Positions 26,042 to 34,785 of a DNA stretch of 64,000 bases are shown here, one piece after another. The position numbers and the translations under genes are program-made. This DNA is from Chondrinema litorale (GTDB taxonomy: Bacteria > Bacteroidota > Bacteroidia > Cytophagales > Flammeovirgaceae), in assembly GCF_026250525.1 (NCBI RefSeq), contig NZ_CP111043.1:4353001-4417000 (forward strand). Direction: 5' to 3'. Numbering within the stretch: the stretch's first letter is position 1; every line of letters begins with the position of its first letter. Below the pieces are notes generated by a model. It did no database searches. It had not been told where the DNA came from and saw only the letters and a list, made by a program, of their open reading frames with translations.

Positions 26042-26662
26042 TTAATTTTTGATTAATATTTCTACTCGCCTGTTATTTTGCCTTCCTTCGTTGGTTTTAT
26101 TAGTACTGAGAGGTTCATATTCTCCCATACTTTTAGCATCAATACGGTGAGTATCAATCTCATACTTTTGTAAAGTTTCTTTCACCTTTTCAGCTCTTTC
26201 TTGGCCTAGTTGTAGGTTTTTGGCTTCATCTCCAACATTATCTGTATGTCCTGTTATAGTAATTTTTTTGCCAGTATTTTCTTTTAGGTATGATATCAAG
26301 TTTAAAAAAGATTCATTCTTAGATAAATCTTCTTGTATATCTATTGTAGCAAAGTCAAAATGAAAAGTCATTTGTTGTGTAATGCCCTTTGCTTCATCTA
26401 AAACCTTGGTTTTTGGGTCTATGGAAATACTATCAATTATTATTTCTGAGGTGTCATTACTGTGTAAGATATCTGTTTCTGTACTATCTATATCTTTTTC
26501 TATTGTACTTTCTTCTGGAGACACTTTTATGTTTTCTGCAGTAATATTATTACTGGTTGTACCCAAACATAAATTTTCAATTTTACACAGATACCAATAG
26601 GTTGTACCTGTAGCCCACAATCCGAAACACAACAGCCCAGTGAGTAATATTTTCATGAACAA
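26042..26662 (-). CDS. OmpA-family peptidoglycan-binding protein
   Basis: A 206-residue protein with one hydrophobic N-terminal segment (about 4-22), a short polar linker and a C-terminal OmpA-like domain (about 95-206). That domain shows the expected MTFHFDFATIDIQ opening strand, TITGHTDNVGDEAKNLQLGQERAEKVK and GEYEPLSTNKTNEGRQNNRRVEI, including the residues that hold diaminopimelic acid. It lacks a beta barrel, so it is probably anchored by its N-terminus at the inner membrane or exported to the periplasm. It precedes the HhH protein gene on the same strand. Confidence 0.88.
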   Translation of the reverse strand: MFMKILLTGLLCFGLWATGTTYWYLCKIENLCLGTTSNNITAENIKVSPEESTIEKDIDSTETDILHSNDTSEIIIDSISIDPKTKVLDEAKGITQQMTFHFDFATIDIQEDLSKNESFLNLISYLKENTGKKITITGHTDNVGDEAKNLQLGQERAEKVKETLQKYEIDTHRIDAKSMGEYEPLSTNKTNEGRQNNRRVEILIKN

Positions 26663-26790
26663 TATAGAATATTAGTTTAGAAAAAAAATCAGATAGTAAG
26701 ACACAAAAAGTTTGAGGATACCCAGTTGAAAGTACTACTACAATTTACTTTATTTTAATTAAGCTCACAATATTTAAGGGCTAAAAAATA

Positions 26791-27531
26791 CTAAAATACT
26801 ATGTAGTAATCTCTTAATAGGGAACTATAGTCTTCTGAGAAGGAAGAATCTTCGTTTCTAATACTAAACTCATCCTCTTTTAACTGTTGATTTATAGGTG
26901 AAATGATTAAAATAATTCGGTGAGCTTTTTTATAACTAATCGGCTTTATGCTTAATTGATAGTTGATGTAAAGCGAATATTTGGGTAATAACTGAATAAA
27001 TCTATTCGCTTCGTCTGTAGGTAAAATAATATAGAATTTACCCTTGGGCGTGAGAAGTGTTTCTACAGCTTTTATTAATGTTTTAAATGGGAGGGAGTCG
27101 TTATGCTTAGATAGGTTTTTATGAACATATGGAGATTTTGTGGCATTTTCGAAGAAAGGAGGGTTGCAAACAATTACTTCGTATCGATTTGTGCTTTCCT
27201 TTGCGTAATCTTCTATATTGTTATGAAAACAGTTAAGCCTTTCGTACCATTTGCTTTGTTCGAAATTCGTAATCGCTTGTTGAGCAGAATCGCGATCAAT
27301 TTCAACTGCATCAATATCAGCTTCAAATTTTTGAGCTAACATTAATGCAATTACTCCTGTACCAGTTCCAATATCTAGCAGCTTAGTAGTTGAATCGATC
27401 TTATTTTTCTGCAAATCTTTAACTGTAACTGCTCCGAGCAAACAGCCATCAGTGTTGACTTTAAGACTACATTTTTCTTGATGAACAACAAACTCTTTAA
27501 ATATAAAAGGCTTAGCTGGTTTTTTTTGCAT
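26791..27531 (-). CDS. tRNA1(Val) adenine-N6-methyltransferase (TrmN6/YfiC) family
   Basis: A 246-residue class I SAM-dependent methyltransferase. The N-terminal FKEFVVHQEKCSLKVNTDGCLLGA is the typical YfiC opening. Motif I is LLDIGTGTGV (about 51-60) and the catalytic NPPFF is at 123-127, indicating methylation of an exocyclic amino group, most likely A37 of tRNA1(Val). Length is normal. It starts only 5 bp after the stop of the Gfo/Idh gene, so the two are probably co-transcribed though not functionally related in any obvious way. Confidence 0.9.
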   Translation of the reverse strand: MQKKPAKPFIFKEFVVHQEKCSLKVNTDGCLLGAVTVKDLQKNKIDSTTKLLDIGTGTGVIALMLAQKFEADIDAVEIDRDSAQQAITNFEQSKWYERLNCFHNNIEDYAKESTNRYEVIVCNPPFFENATKSPYVHKNLSKHNDSLPFKTLIKAVETLLTPKGKFYIILPTDEANRFIQLLPKYSLYINYQLSIKPISYKKAHRIILIISPINQQLKEDEFSIRNEDSSFSEDYSSLLRDYYIVF

Positions 27532-27536
27532 AAAAA

Positions 27537-28532
27537 TTAATCGTCGTGACCAGGATATTTTAAACCGATTTGCTCTCTAATTGTATCCAGACATTCCATA
27601 AGTGTAAGGCTGTCTTGGTGACTCATCATCTCATTCTCGGTTTTTCCATCTAAAATATCTGTAGAAGCTGCTTCTATTTCATATTCGTATCCATTTTGGC
27701 CACTCACTTTAAAATCTTCATATTGATAATTAAAGCGGTCTGAATAAATTTTAATCGCGCTAGGTTGGTACCAAGGTCGACAAATTTCAATTCTTGCCTT
27801 TTCTAAATTGATTTGGGTAATGATAGAAGAATCTGAAATAATAGAAGTGGTAATAGCAGCTTGAACACCTTTCTCATATTCAAATATGAAAGAACCTTGT
27901 GCATCTGCTCCAGTTTCTGCAAAGCTGGCAGAGGTAAGAATATTTGCTGGTTTTCCAAGTAAATAAGAGACCAAAAATACTGGGTAAACACCAACATCTA
28001 GAAGTGCTCCACCACCAAGTTCTAAATTATAAAGTCTATTATTAATATCAACTGGTGCCTTGAAACCAAAATCTGATTGTATACTTACTATTTTACCATA
28101 CTCACCAGAATTTACAAGTTCTACTACTCTTTTTATAGAAGGTAAAAACCTAGACCACATGGCTTCCATTAAGAATACTTTTTCGGTCTTGGCAGTTTCA
28201 ATCATTTCTTTTACCTCTTTGAGGTTTATTGCCAATGCTTTTTCACAGAGCACTGCTTTTTTATGTTTTAAACAGGCTATTGCATATTTATAGTGATAAC
28301 TGTGCGGAGTAGCAATGTAAATCGCATCTACCTCACTGCTTTGCATTAGTTCCTCATAAGAACCATATGCAATTGGGATATTATATTTATCGGCAAATTC
28401 TTGTGCTCTTTCTATATTTCTTGATGCTGCTGCAACAACTTTTGCATTTTTAACTCTAGATGCTGCTTCTGTAAATTTTCTTGCAATTTTTCCAGGACCT
28501 AAAACGCCCCATCGTATTTGTTTATCAGTCAT
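27537..28532 (-). CDS. Gfo/Idh/MocA-family oxidoreductase
   Basis: A 331-residue NAD(P)-dependent oxidoreductase. The N-terminal Rossmann motif is GVLGPGKIARKF (about 9-20), followed by VVAAASRNIERAQEFADKY. The catalytic-lysine segment reads CEKALAINLKE in place of the usual EKP. The C-terminal domain contains GGGALLDVGVYPV. Substrates in this family are sugars, inositols or related compounds; none can be assigned here. The gene starts a minus-strand pair with trmN6. Confidence 0.9.
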   Translation of the reverse strand: MTDKQIRWGVLGPGKIARKFTEAASRVKNAKVVAAASRNIERAQEFADKYNIPIAYGSYEELMQSSEVDAIYIATPHSYHYKYAIACLKHKKAVLCEKALAINLKEVKEMIETAKTEKVFLMEAMWSRFLPSIKRVVELVNSGEYGKIVSIQSDFGFKAPVDINNRLYNLELGGGALLDVGVYPVFLVSYLLGKPANILTSASFAETGADAQGSFIFEYEKGVQAAITTSIISDSSIITQINLEKARIEICRPWYQPSAIKIYSDRFNYQYEDFKVSGQNGYEYEIEAASTDILDGKTENEMMSHQDSLTLMECLDTIREQIGLKYPGHDD

Positions 28533-28550
28533 TTAATTTATTATGTTTAT

Positions 28551-29558
28551 TTAGCCTTCTTCATTAGTAGTATCTAACAACAATAAATCTGCTTCTGCTG
28601 CTATGTAGCCAAATGCAGACCAGTAGTTTTTGTTGATCATAGAATGGTAAATTTCTAATGCCTTTGTAGTATCTCCATTTTGCAGATACCAGTTGCCAAC
28701 ACCATAACCCTGAGTTACCAAAGACAAAGCGGAATCTTCGTTTTTAATTGTCTCTTCATTTAATAAGTCTTCTGGAGACATTTCACCCTTATACATCAAT
28801 AATCTTTTATGATAAGACTCATTTTCAACAATTTCCATTTCAGGATGTATACTATCTAAAAGTGCAATTGCTTCGGCAGACATACCTAATCTGTTATAGG
28901 TCATATACAACCAGTCAGAAGTTGCGGTGAGTAAATCGTCGTTATTAGAATATTTTAGGCATTGTCTATAGCTTTCTAATGCTTTATAGAAGTCACCTTT
29001 AAGGTAATATGCCAAGCCTAAGTGGTAATAGATGTTGAATTTATTATTTGATAATGGAATACCAGTTTTGTTGGGTAGACCATCTGGTTCAATAAAGTTG
29101 TCTTCTTCTTTACTTAACTCTGCAGCAGTCTCTAAATCTTCAATTGCTTGGTCAAAGTCTCTTACCGTAATATAGCGATGGCCACGATGTCTGTAAAGCT
29201 GAGAGGAATCAGGATATAGCCTGATTCCTTCAGTGAAAATCTTAATTGCTTGCCAATAATAACCTAAATATGCTTTTCTTCTACCATACCATATTATATG
29301 CTCTAGATTAGTTGGGTCTTTGTGATAGTCTGCCAAAGCATCTAGCATTTTCTTTTGGTAAAGTTTTCTAATAGATTCAGGTAGTTCTCTATGTTCTAGT
29401 GTAGTTCCATTTAATGCTGTTACTACATCTGGTTTACCTGAAGATTTAAGCGATTCTTCGTCTGCTGTTTTTTTGTTTTGATCGTCTGTTTGGCAGGCAA
29501 TTAATGCAAAAAATACAACAGAGAATAAATATTTATTGATTATGGCAACAGTTTTCAT
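28551..29558 (-). CDS. TPR-repeat lipoprotein
   Basis: A 335-residue lipoprotein with the lipobox LIAC (Cys about 22). The mature part has several tetratricopeptide-like helical pairs, for example AIKIFTEGIRLYPDSSQLYRHRGH, DFDQAIEDLETAAEL and YHLGLAYYLKGDFYKALESYRQCLKY. Such proteins are protein-binding scaffolds, often at the outer membrane of Bacteroidota. It sits 18 bp upstream of the Gfo/Idh gene on the same strand, but nothing in the sequence shows a shared role. Confidence 0.82.
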   Translation of the reverse strand: MKTVAIINKYLFSVVFFALIACQTDDQNKKTADEESLKSSGKPDVVTALNGTTLEHRELPESIRKLYQKKMLDALADYHKDPTNLEHIIWYGRRKAYLGYYWQAIKIFTEGIRLYPDSSQLYRHRGHRYITVRDFDQAIEDLETAAELSKEEDNFIEPDGLPNKTGIPLSNNKFNIYYHLGLAYYLKGDFYKALESYRQCLKYSNNDDLLTATSDWLYMTYNRLGMSAEAIALLDSIHPEMEIVENESYHKRLLMYKGEMSPEDLLNEETIKNEDSALSLVTQGYGVGNWYLQNGDTTKALEIYHSMINKNYWSAFGYIAAEADLLLLDTTNEEG

Positions 29559-29658
29559 TAATTATTTCGATTGATTGTTGATGTATTGAATCTTAAGGGG
29601 AATTCTAAATAGAAATACCTTTACTTAATTTACTAAATTTTTTGATTCTTTACACCTA

Positions 29659-30198
29659 TTAATTTGATGGGTATGCAGCAACTGCTTCTATTTCTATAAA
29701 CATTCCTTCTCGTACTAAAGAAGCAACTCCTAGAGTTGTTCTTGCTACTTTATCGGGGTTTTCTTCATTGTTAAAATATTCTCCATAAGCTTTAAAGAAG
29801 CCATCAAAGTCTAGTTTATTTTCATTGTTTGTATCAGGAGCAACAAATACTCTTAAAAAAACAACATCTTTCATGGTTAAACCAGCTTCACCTAAAACAG
29901 TTTCAATTTTTCCTAAGGCTCCTGCTGCTTGAGTATAAGTATCGCCATATCTAGCAGGATCTCCATAAGCGGCAGTAGTGTCAAGTACGTTACCTACTTG
30001 GCCACTTGTAAAAAAATAGGAATAACCTGCTGGCACACTTACACCTTTTAATATAGGAGAGTTTGCTCTGTCGTGTCTGATAATTTTTTCTGTTTTTGCA
30101 GGTTCATCAATAGTATCTTTTACCGGTGCGGAACAAGAATAAATGCTTATAGCTAATAAGCACACCAAAAAAAATTTAATAGCTTCAGTTCTAGTCAT
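29659..30198 (-). CDS. RidA/YjgF-family lipoprotein
   Basis: A 179-residue protein. The N-terminal segment ends IYSC (Cys about 22), a lipobox, which is unusual because RidA proteins are normally cytosolic. The RidA domain (about 40-179) has GYSYFFTSGQVGN, AAGALGKIETVLGEAGLTMKD, VFLRVFVA and ARTTLGVASLVREGMFIEIEAVA; the Arg before TTLGV corresponds to the substrate-binding Arg of RidA. Cytosolic RidA deaminates reactive enamines or imines. The role of an envelope-anchored version is unknown. It is 100 bp upstream of the TPR lipoprotein gene. Confidence 0.86.
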   Translation of the reverse strand: MTRTEAIKFFLVCLLAISIYSCSAPVKDTIDEPAKTEKIIRHDRANSPILKGVSVPAGYSYFFTSGQVGNVLDTTAAYGDPARYGDTYTQAAGALGKIETVLGEAGLTMKDVVFLRVFVAPDTNNENKLDFDGFFKAYGEYFNNEENPDKVARTTLGVASLVREGMFIEIEAVAAYPSN

Positions 30199-30390
30199 TT
30201 TATTAGGGATAATTTATTATTATAATGAGAAAATTAAAATTTTGAATGAAGATAGTATTAAAAATTAAAGGTTGTGGTATATTCTTGATTAAGGAATTTT
30301 GATATTAAAAAATGTAGCCACAATTTAGCCTAACATTTTTGAGATTACCAAACTCAATATATATAAAATAAATATTTTCATAATTTACTC

Positions 30391-32034
30391 ATGTTAAAGA
30401 AATATAACCCCACAGAAACAATAGCATGGAAAAAACTCAGTGCTGAGTTTGCTGTTTACCATAGCTTAAAAATGACAGATGCTTTTGAGGAAGATCCTGA
30501 GCGTTTTTCAAAATTTAGCAGAAAATTCGAAGATATACTTCTGGACTTTTCTAAAAACCTGATATCTGATAGTGTTTTTAAATTATTAATTCAATTAGCT
30601 GAAGAAATTGATTTAAAAGATGCTATTGATAAAATGTTTCAGGGAGATAAAATTAATGAAACTGAAGATAGAGCTGTTTTACATACTGCATTGAGAAACT
30701 TATCTGGCGGGCCAGTATATGTTGATGGAGAAGATGTAATGCCAGATGTAAAAGCAGTGTTAAGCCAGATGGAAGAATTTTCTAATAAAATTATTTCTGG
30801 CGAATGGAAAGGTTATACTGGTAAGTCTATTACAGATATTGTAAATATAGGGATTGGTGGTTCTGATTTGGGCCCCGTAATGGTTACAGAAGCATTAAAA
30901 CATTACTGGAAGCCAGGAATGAACGTGCATTTTGTTTCTAATGTAGATGCAACACACATTGCTGAAACTTTAAAAACGGTAGATCCTGAGACTACACTTT
31001 TCATGATTGCTTCAAAAACTTTTACTACACAAGAAACCATGACAAACGCGCATACAGCACGCGATTGGTTCTTAGAAGCAGCAAAAGATGAAAGTGAAGT
31101 GAAAAAACACTTTGTTGCACTTTCTACAAATAAAGACGGTGTTGAAGAGTTTGGTATCGACACTAATAATATGTTTGTGTTTTGGGATTGGGTAGGAGGT
31201 CGTTACTCTCTATGCTCTTCTATTGGTTTGTCAATTGCATGTACAATCGGGTTTGATAATTTTAAAGAGTTACTACTTGGTGCTGAGGCAATGGATAATC
31301 ACTTTAAAGACACTCCATATGCTGATAATATACCTGTAATTCTTGCTTTGTTAGGTGTTTGGTACAATAACTTTTATGATGCTGAAACCGAAGTGATTTT
31401 ACCTTACGATCAATATATGCATCGTTTTGCAGCATATTTCCAACAAGGCAATATGGAAAGCAATGGTAAATATGTAGATAGATATGGTGATAAAGTAAAT
31501 TACCAAACCGGTCCAATTATTTGGGGCGAGCCAGGTACTAACGGCCAACATGCTTTTTATCAATTAATACACCAAGGCACTAAAATTATTCCTTGCGACT
31601 TTTTAGCTCCTGCACAAAGTTTAAACCCAATTGGTGACCATCATCCAAAGTTATTAGCTAACTTTTTTGCACAGACCGAAGCCTTAATGAAAGGTAAAAC
31701 TGAGGAAGAAGTAAAAGCAGAGATGGCTAATTTATCACCAGAAGAAATGGAAAAAATACTTCCATTCAAAGTATTTCAGGGTAATAAGCCAAGTAACTCT
31801 ATTATGTTCAAAAAATTAACTCCAAGAACATTAGGTAGCTTAATAGCTATGTATGAGCATAAAATATTTGTTCAGGGAGTTATATGGAATATATTTAGTT
31901 TTGATCAGTGGGGAGTTGAGCTGGGCAAGCAATTGGCTAAAAAGATTCTTCCAGAGTTAGATGGAGGCAAAGCAGTTGATACACACGATAGCTCTACAAA
32001 CGGTTTAATCAATTACTATAAAGAATTAAGATAA
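30391..32034 (+). CDS. pgi: Glucose-6-phosphate isomerase
   Basis: A 547-residue Pgi of normal length, interconverting glucose-6-phosphate and fructose-6-phosphate in the cytosol. Signatures: NIGIGGSDLGPVMV, the two PROSITE-like regions FWDWVGGRYSLCSSIGLS and GEPGTNGQHAFYQLIHQGT, and QWGVELGKQLAKKI near the C-terminus. The start ATG at 30391 is the first in frame. A 10-bp hairpin (AGGAGCTTGA/TCAAGCTTCT, 32046-32070) lies just after the stop but has no T-run and falls within the convergent MFS gene, so its role as a terminator is doubtful. Confidence 0.97.
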   Translation: MLKKYNPTETIAWKKLSAEFAVYHSLKMTDAFEEDPERFSKFSRKFEDILLDFSKNLISDSVFKLLIQLAEEIDLKDAIDKMFQGDKINETEDRAVLHTALRNLSGGPVYVDGEDVMPDVKAVLSQMEEFSNKIISGEWKGYTGKSITDIVNIGIGGSDLGPVMVTEALKHYWKPGMNVHFVSNVDATHIAETLKTVDPETTLFMIASKTFTTQETMTNAHTARDWFLEAAKDESEVKKHFVALSTNKDGVEEFGIDTNNMFVFWDWVGGRYSLCSSIGLSIACTIGFDNFKELLLGAEAMDNHFKDTPYADNIPVILALLGVWYNNFYDAETEVILPYDQYMHRFAAYFQQGNMESNGKYVDRYGDKVNYQTGPIIWGEPGTNGQHAFYQLIHQGTKIIPCDFLAPAQSLNPIGDHHPKLLANFFAQTEALMKGKTEEEVKAEMANLSPEEMEKILPFKVFQGNKPSNSIMFKKLTPRTLGSLIAMYEHKIFVQGVIWNIFSFDQWGVELGKQLAKKILPELDGGKAVDTHDSSTNGLINYYKELR

Positions 32035-32043
32035 AATTGAATG

Positions 32044-33231
32044 TCAGGAGCTTGATATATTCAAGCTTCTGATTGACAATAAACCTAAAATAGGCCCTGG
32101 TAGTAGAGCCAAAAATAAATATGGTTGTATCATATCTATTGAGCTTAAAAAACCTAAGAGCTGAATACTGATTATTGAAATTGTGAAACCGGTGCTGTTT
32201 ACTATGGTTAGTGCAGTACCGGTTATTTCTTTTGGAGCAGATGCTGCCACTAGAGATGAAAACTGCGGAGAGTCAGATATTACAAAAAAAGACCAGATTA
32301 GTAGAAAAGAAATCATTAACCAAAAGGGGAGTATTAGAACAATTGGTGATAATAAACAGCAAAGACCTGAAATACTCAATGAATTTTTAGCAACATAATA
32401 ACTGCCTTTTTTTAGAGAAAGCAAACCTCCCAAAATACAAGAGAAAAAGCCAATACCTATTATTATAAATGAGCACAAAGAGATGTTAATATATTCGTTG
32501 TTAGTATCTCCATAAAGTTTTAATAACCAAGGTAAAAAAGCCCAAAAGGTATATAATTCCCACATATGACCGAAATATCCGAAAGCGCTTTTTCTGAAAT
32601 TAACATAACTAAAAATTTTAAATATTGCTTTTGGATTAAACTTGCTTCCTTTTTTTCGAAAGGGGCCATCTCTTAAAATTAGGATTAATATTCCGCCACT
32701 AATAGCAAAAAGCGATACCGAAATTAAAACATGTTGCCAATTTAATACAGTGTGCATGCTGTTAAGCAAATGAGGAAATGCAGTACCTAATACTAAAGCT
32801 CCTACTAAAAAGCCAAGTGCTTTGCCTAAACCCTTTTCATACCAATCTGCTGCTATTTTCATACCCACGGGGTATATACCAGCCAGAAATACACCAGTTA
32901 AAAACCTGAAAGTAATTAGTAGGGGTAAAGTAATTTGAATAAATAAAATGGATACATTACAAATTGCTCCAGCTAATGCCGAGATAAAAAATACTTTGCT
33001 AGGTGAAAATCTATCAGCAATTGAAAATATAGCATAAATGAGTGTGCCAACAATAAATCCTAGCTGAACAGCTGTAGTTATATGGCTTAGTGTATTTTCA
33101 GGAAAATGATATGCTTTTTGAAGTTCTGGTAAAATAGCATTACCAGCAAACCATAATGAGGTACCAGCGAATTGTGCAAAAACAATTGATGCAAGTACCC
33201 ATACGTTGGCTTGCCGGGTATGATTTTTCAA
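32044..33231 (-). CDS. MFS transporter
   Basis: A 395-residue protein with about 12 predicted membrane helices. The first helices (ASIVFAQFAGTSLWFAGNAILPELQKAY) and the loop-2/3 area GFIVGTLIYAIFSIADRFSPSKVFF match MFS transporters of a group common in Bacteroidota and proteobacteria. The substrate is not shown. It is convergent with pgi (9 bp gap) and starts 17 bp after the SDR gene on the same strand, so the two form a likely operon. Confidence 0.9.
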   Translation of the reverse strand: MKNHTRQANVWVLASIVFAQFAGTSLWFAGNAILPELQKAYHFPENTLSHITTAVQLGFIVGTLIYAIFSIADRFSPSKVFFISALAGAICNVSILFIQITLPLLITFRFLTGVFLAGIYPVGMKIAADWYEKGLGKALGFLVGALVLGTAFPHLLNSMHTVLNWQHVLISVSLFAISGGILILILRDGPFRKKGSKFNPKAIFKIFSYVNFRKSAFGYFGHMWELYTFWAFLPWLLKLYGDTNNEYINISLCSFIIIGIGFFSCILGGLLSLKKGSYYVAKNSLSISGLCCLLSPIVLILPFWLMISFLLIWSFFVISDSPQFSSLVAASAPKEITGTALTIVNSTGFTISIISIQLLGFLSSIDMIQPYLFLALLPGPILGLLSIRSLNISSS

Positions 33232-33248
33232 TATTGAATTAGTAAAAT

Positions 33249-33902
33249 TTATTGATAAATGTATTCTACTCCTTTGTTTTTACCTGTATGAATTTTCCAG
33301 AATTCTTCAGCAATTTTATCAGGAGAAAAATGTGTACCTTCTTTAACATGACCTGCTATAGTTACAGTTCCCACTTTTATACCGCTACCTTTTAGTTCTT
33401 GAGCCAAACAGAAAGCTAAACTTCTAATACCGGCTTTACCAATTGCTAAAGAGGTGTATTCAAAATAAGGTTTAAGTGCTAGTCCACCACCAGTTAAAAG
33501 AATAGTGCCTTTTTTCTTCTTTTTCATTTCTGGTACTACCAATTGGCAAGATAAAACAGCACCCGCAATATTTACTTTAAAATCGTCTACAAGTGAGTTG
33601 TATTCTTGTTTTGTAGGTACTTCTTTCCTAATTACTGCTGCATTGTACAATAATGTATCAGGAATACCTACTTCTGATTTAACTTTCTTGAAAGTGTTTT
33701 CTAGCTCCAGATTATTAGATACATCACATGAGTAGTAAGAATTTTCAACATTTTCGGAAGTTAAAATGTCACTAAGCTTTTGAAGCTTATCTGCATTTCT
33801 CGAAATAAGTACTACGCGATAACTTTCTGTAGCAAATTTTTTAGCAACGTTAAAGCTGATTCCTGGCCCTGCTCCAACAATAATGATTATTGGCTTTTCC
33901 AT
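33249..33902 (-). CDS. SDR-family oxidoreductase with non-canonical active site
   Basis: A 217-residue Rossmann-fold protein. The cofactor loop reads GAGPGISFNVAKKFA in place of TGxxxGIG but keeps the glycine spacing, and YNAAV stands where NNAG is usual. In the catalytic region, the expected YxxxK is replaced by SLAIGKAGIRSLAF: the Lys is kept but the residue four before it is Leu, not Tyr. It may still bind a nucleotide cofactor but act differently from ordinary dehydrogenases. It is the first gene of the pair with the MFS transporter. Confidence 0.83.
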   Translation of the reverse strand: MEKPIIIIVGAGPGISFNVAKKFATESYRVVLISRNADKLQKLSDILTSENVENSYYSCDVSNNLELENTFKKVKSEVGIPDTLLYNAAVIRKEVPTKQEYNSLVDDFKVNIAGAVLSCQLVVPEMKKKKKGTILLTGGGLALKPYFEYTSLAIGKAGIRSLAFCLAQELKGSGIKVGTVTIAGHVKEGTHFSPDKIAEEFWKIHTGKNKGVEYIYQ

Positions 33903-34142
33903 TTAATAGGTTAAAAAAATTGAGAATAAAAAAATACTCAATGATTTTAGCAAAAACCGATCAAAATTCAAATACTTAAGCCAAGTAATATTTTGAAAAT
34001 AAGGTATACTTCAATTAAAACAACTATTATTCTTGATTAGAATGATATTCTATTTTAATTGATGGAACTTTTAAGCAAGAAGTTTTTATTAGAAATTTGC
34101 TGAATAAGTAATATCTATATTAAATAAGAGTGGTAAGCTAAA

Positions 34143-34550
34143 TTATATGCTGCAAGGGTATTTTACAGCTTTCATATATAGAGTCATTTCGTTTTTCCAA
34201 TCTTCCTCAACCTTCAAAACTAAATGTGTTTTGTCTACTTCTTTTACAGAAAAAAAATCAACTTTATTAATATGTTGGTAGGTGAGTTCTATTTTTTGAT
34301 TTGTTTCATCATAATTCCAAACCCCTTGATAGCAAGTGCCACCATCAACTCTTATAAATGTAAAATCATTTCTTAAATCTAGATAGTCTTGTTTTTCAAT
34401 ATCAGATGGACTCATTACTGAACCTCTAATGCTAGATTTATCAAATTGCCAAGTTTTGGCTAATGTTAAAAAATCATTTTGACCATAAGTAATATTTGCA
34501 ATGAGTAATAAACTGCAAATTTGAGATATGTTTAAAAACAGCAATTTCAT
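34143..34550 (-). CDS. Small secreted protein, lipocalin-like
   Basis: A 135-residue protein with a signal peptide ending ITYGQ (about residue 23). The mature part is mostly beta-strand in pattern, beginning LAKTWQFDKSS and including GTCYQGVWNYDETNQKIELTYQ, a profile seen in small lipocalin-like proteins of Bacteroidota. Two cysteines occur (near the GTCYQ and at the C-terminal YPCSI), possibly forming a disulfide. No partner gene is evident; 240 bp before and 235 bp after it hold no other gene. Function unknown. Confidence 0.68.
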   Translation of the reverse strand: MKLLFLNISQICSLLLIANITYGQNDFLTLAKTWQFDKSSIRGSVMSPSDIEKQDYLDLRNDFTFIRVDGGTCYQGVWNYDETNQKIELTYQHINKVDFFSVKEVDKTHLVLKVEEDWKNEMTLYMKAVKYPCSI

Positions 34551-34785
34551 TTTGAGTTTTATTTAGATTAAAACAAGAATCTGGTCATATGAAGTTTGTG
34601 AATGTTTCAGGTCTTTATCTAATGATGTTTCAATTTAAAGAATGGTTGCTTAATAGGATAAAAAAAAATTACTTTTAACACATCATTAACGTTTTTGATG
34701 ATTCTAATAGAAGATGCATGAGAGGGTGAAAATGGACAATATAAAGCCTAAATCTACATTTAAACTATAGTTAAACTTATCTCAT

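Noticed and set aside
32046..32070. 10-bp hairpin after pgi as a terminator
   Set aside because: It lacks a following T-run and lies inside the convergent MFS gene's 3' end.
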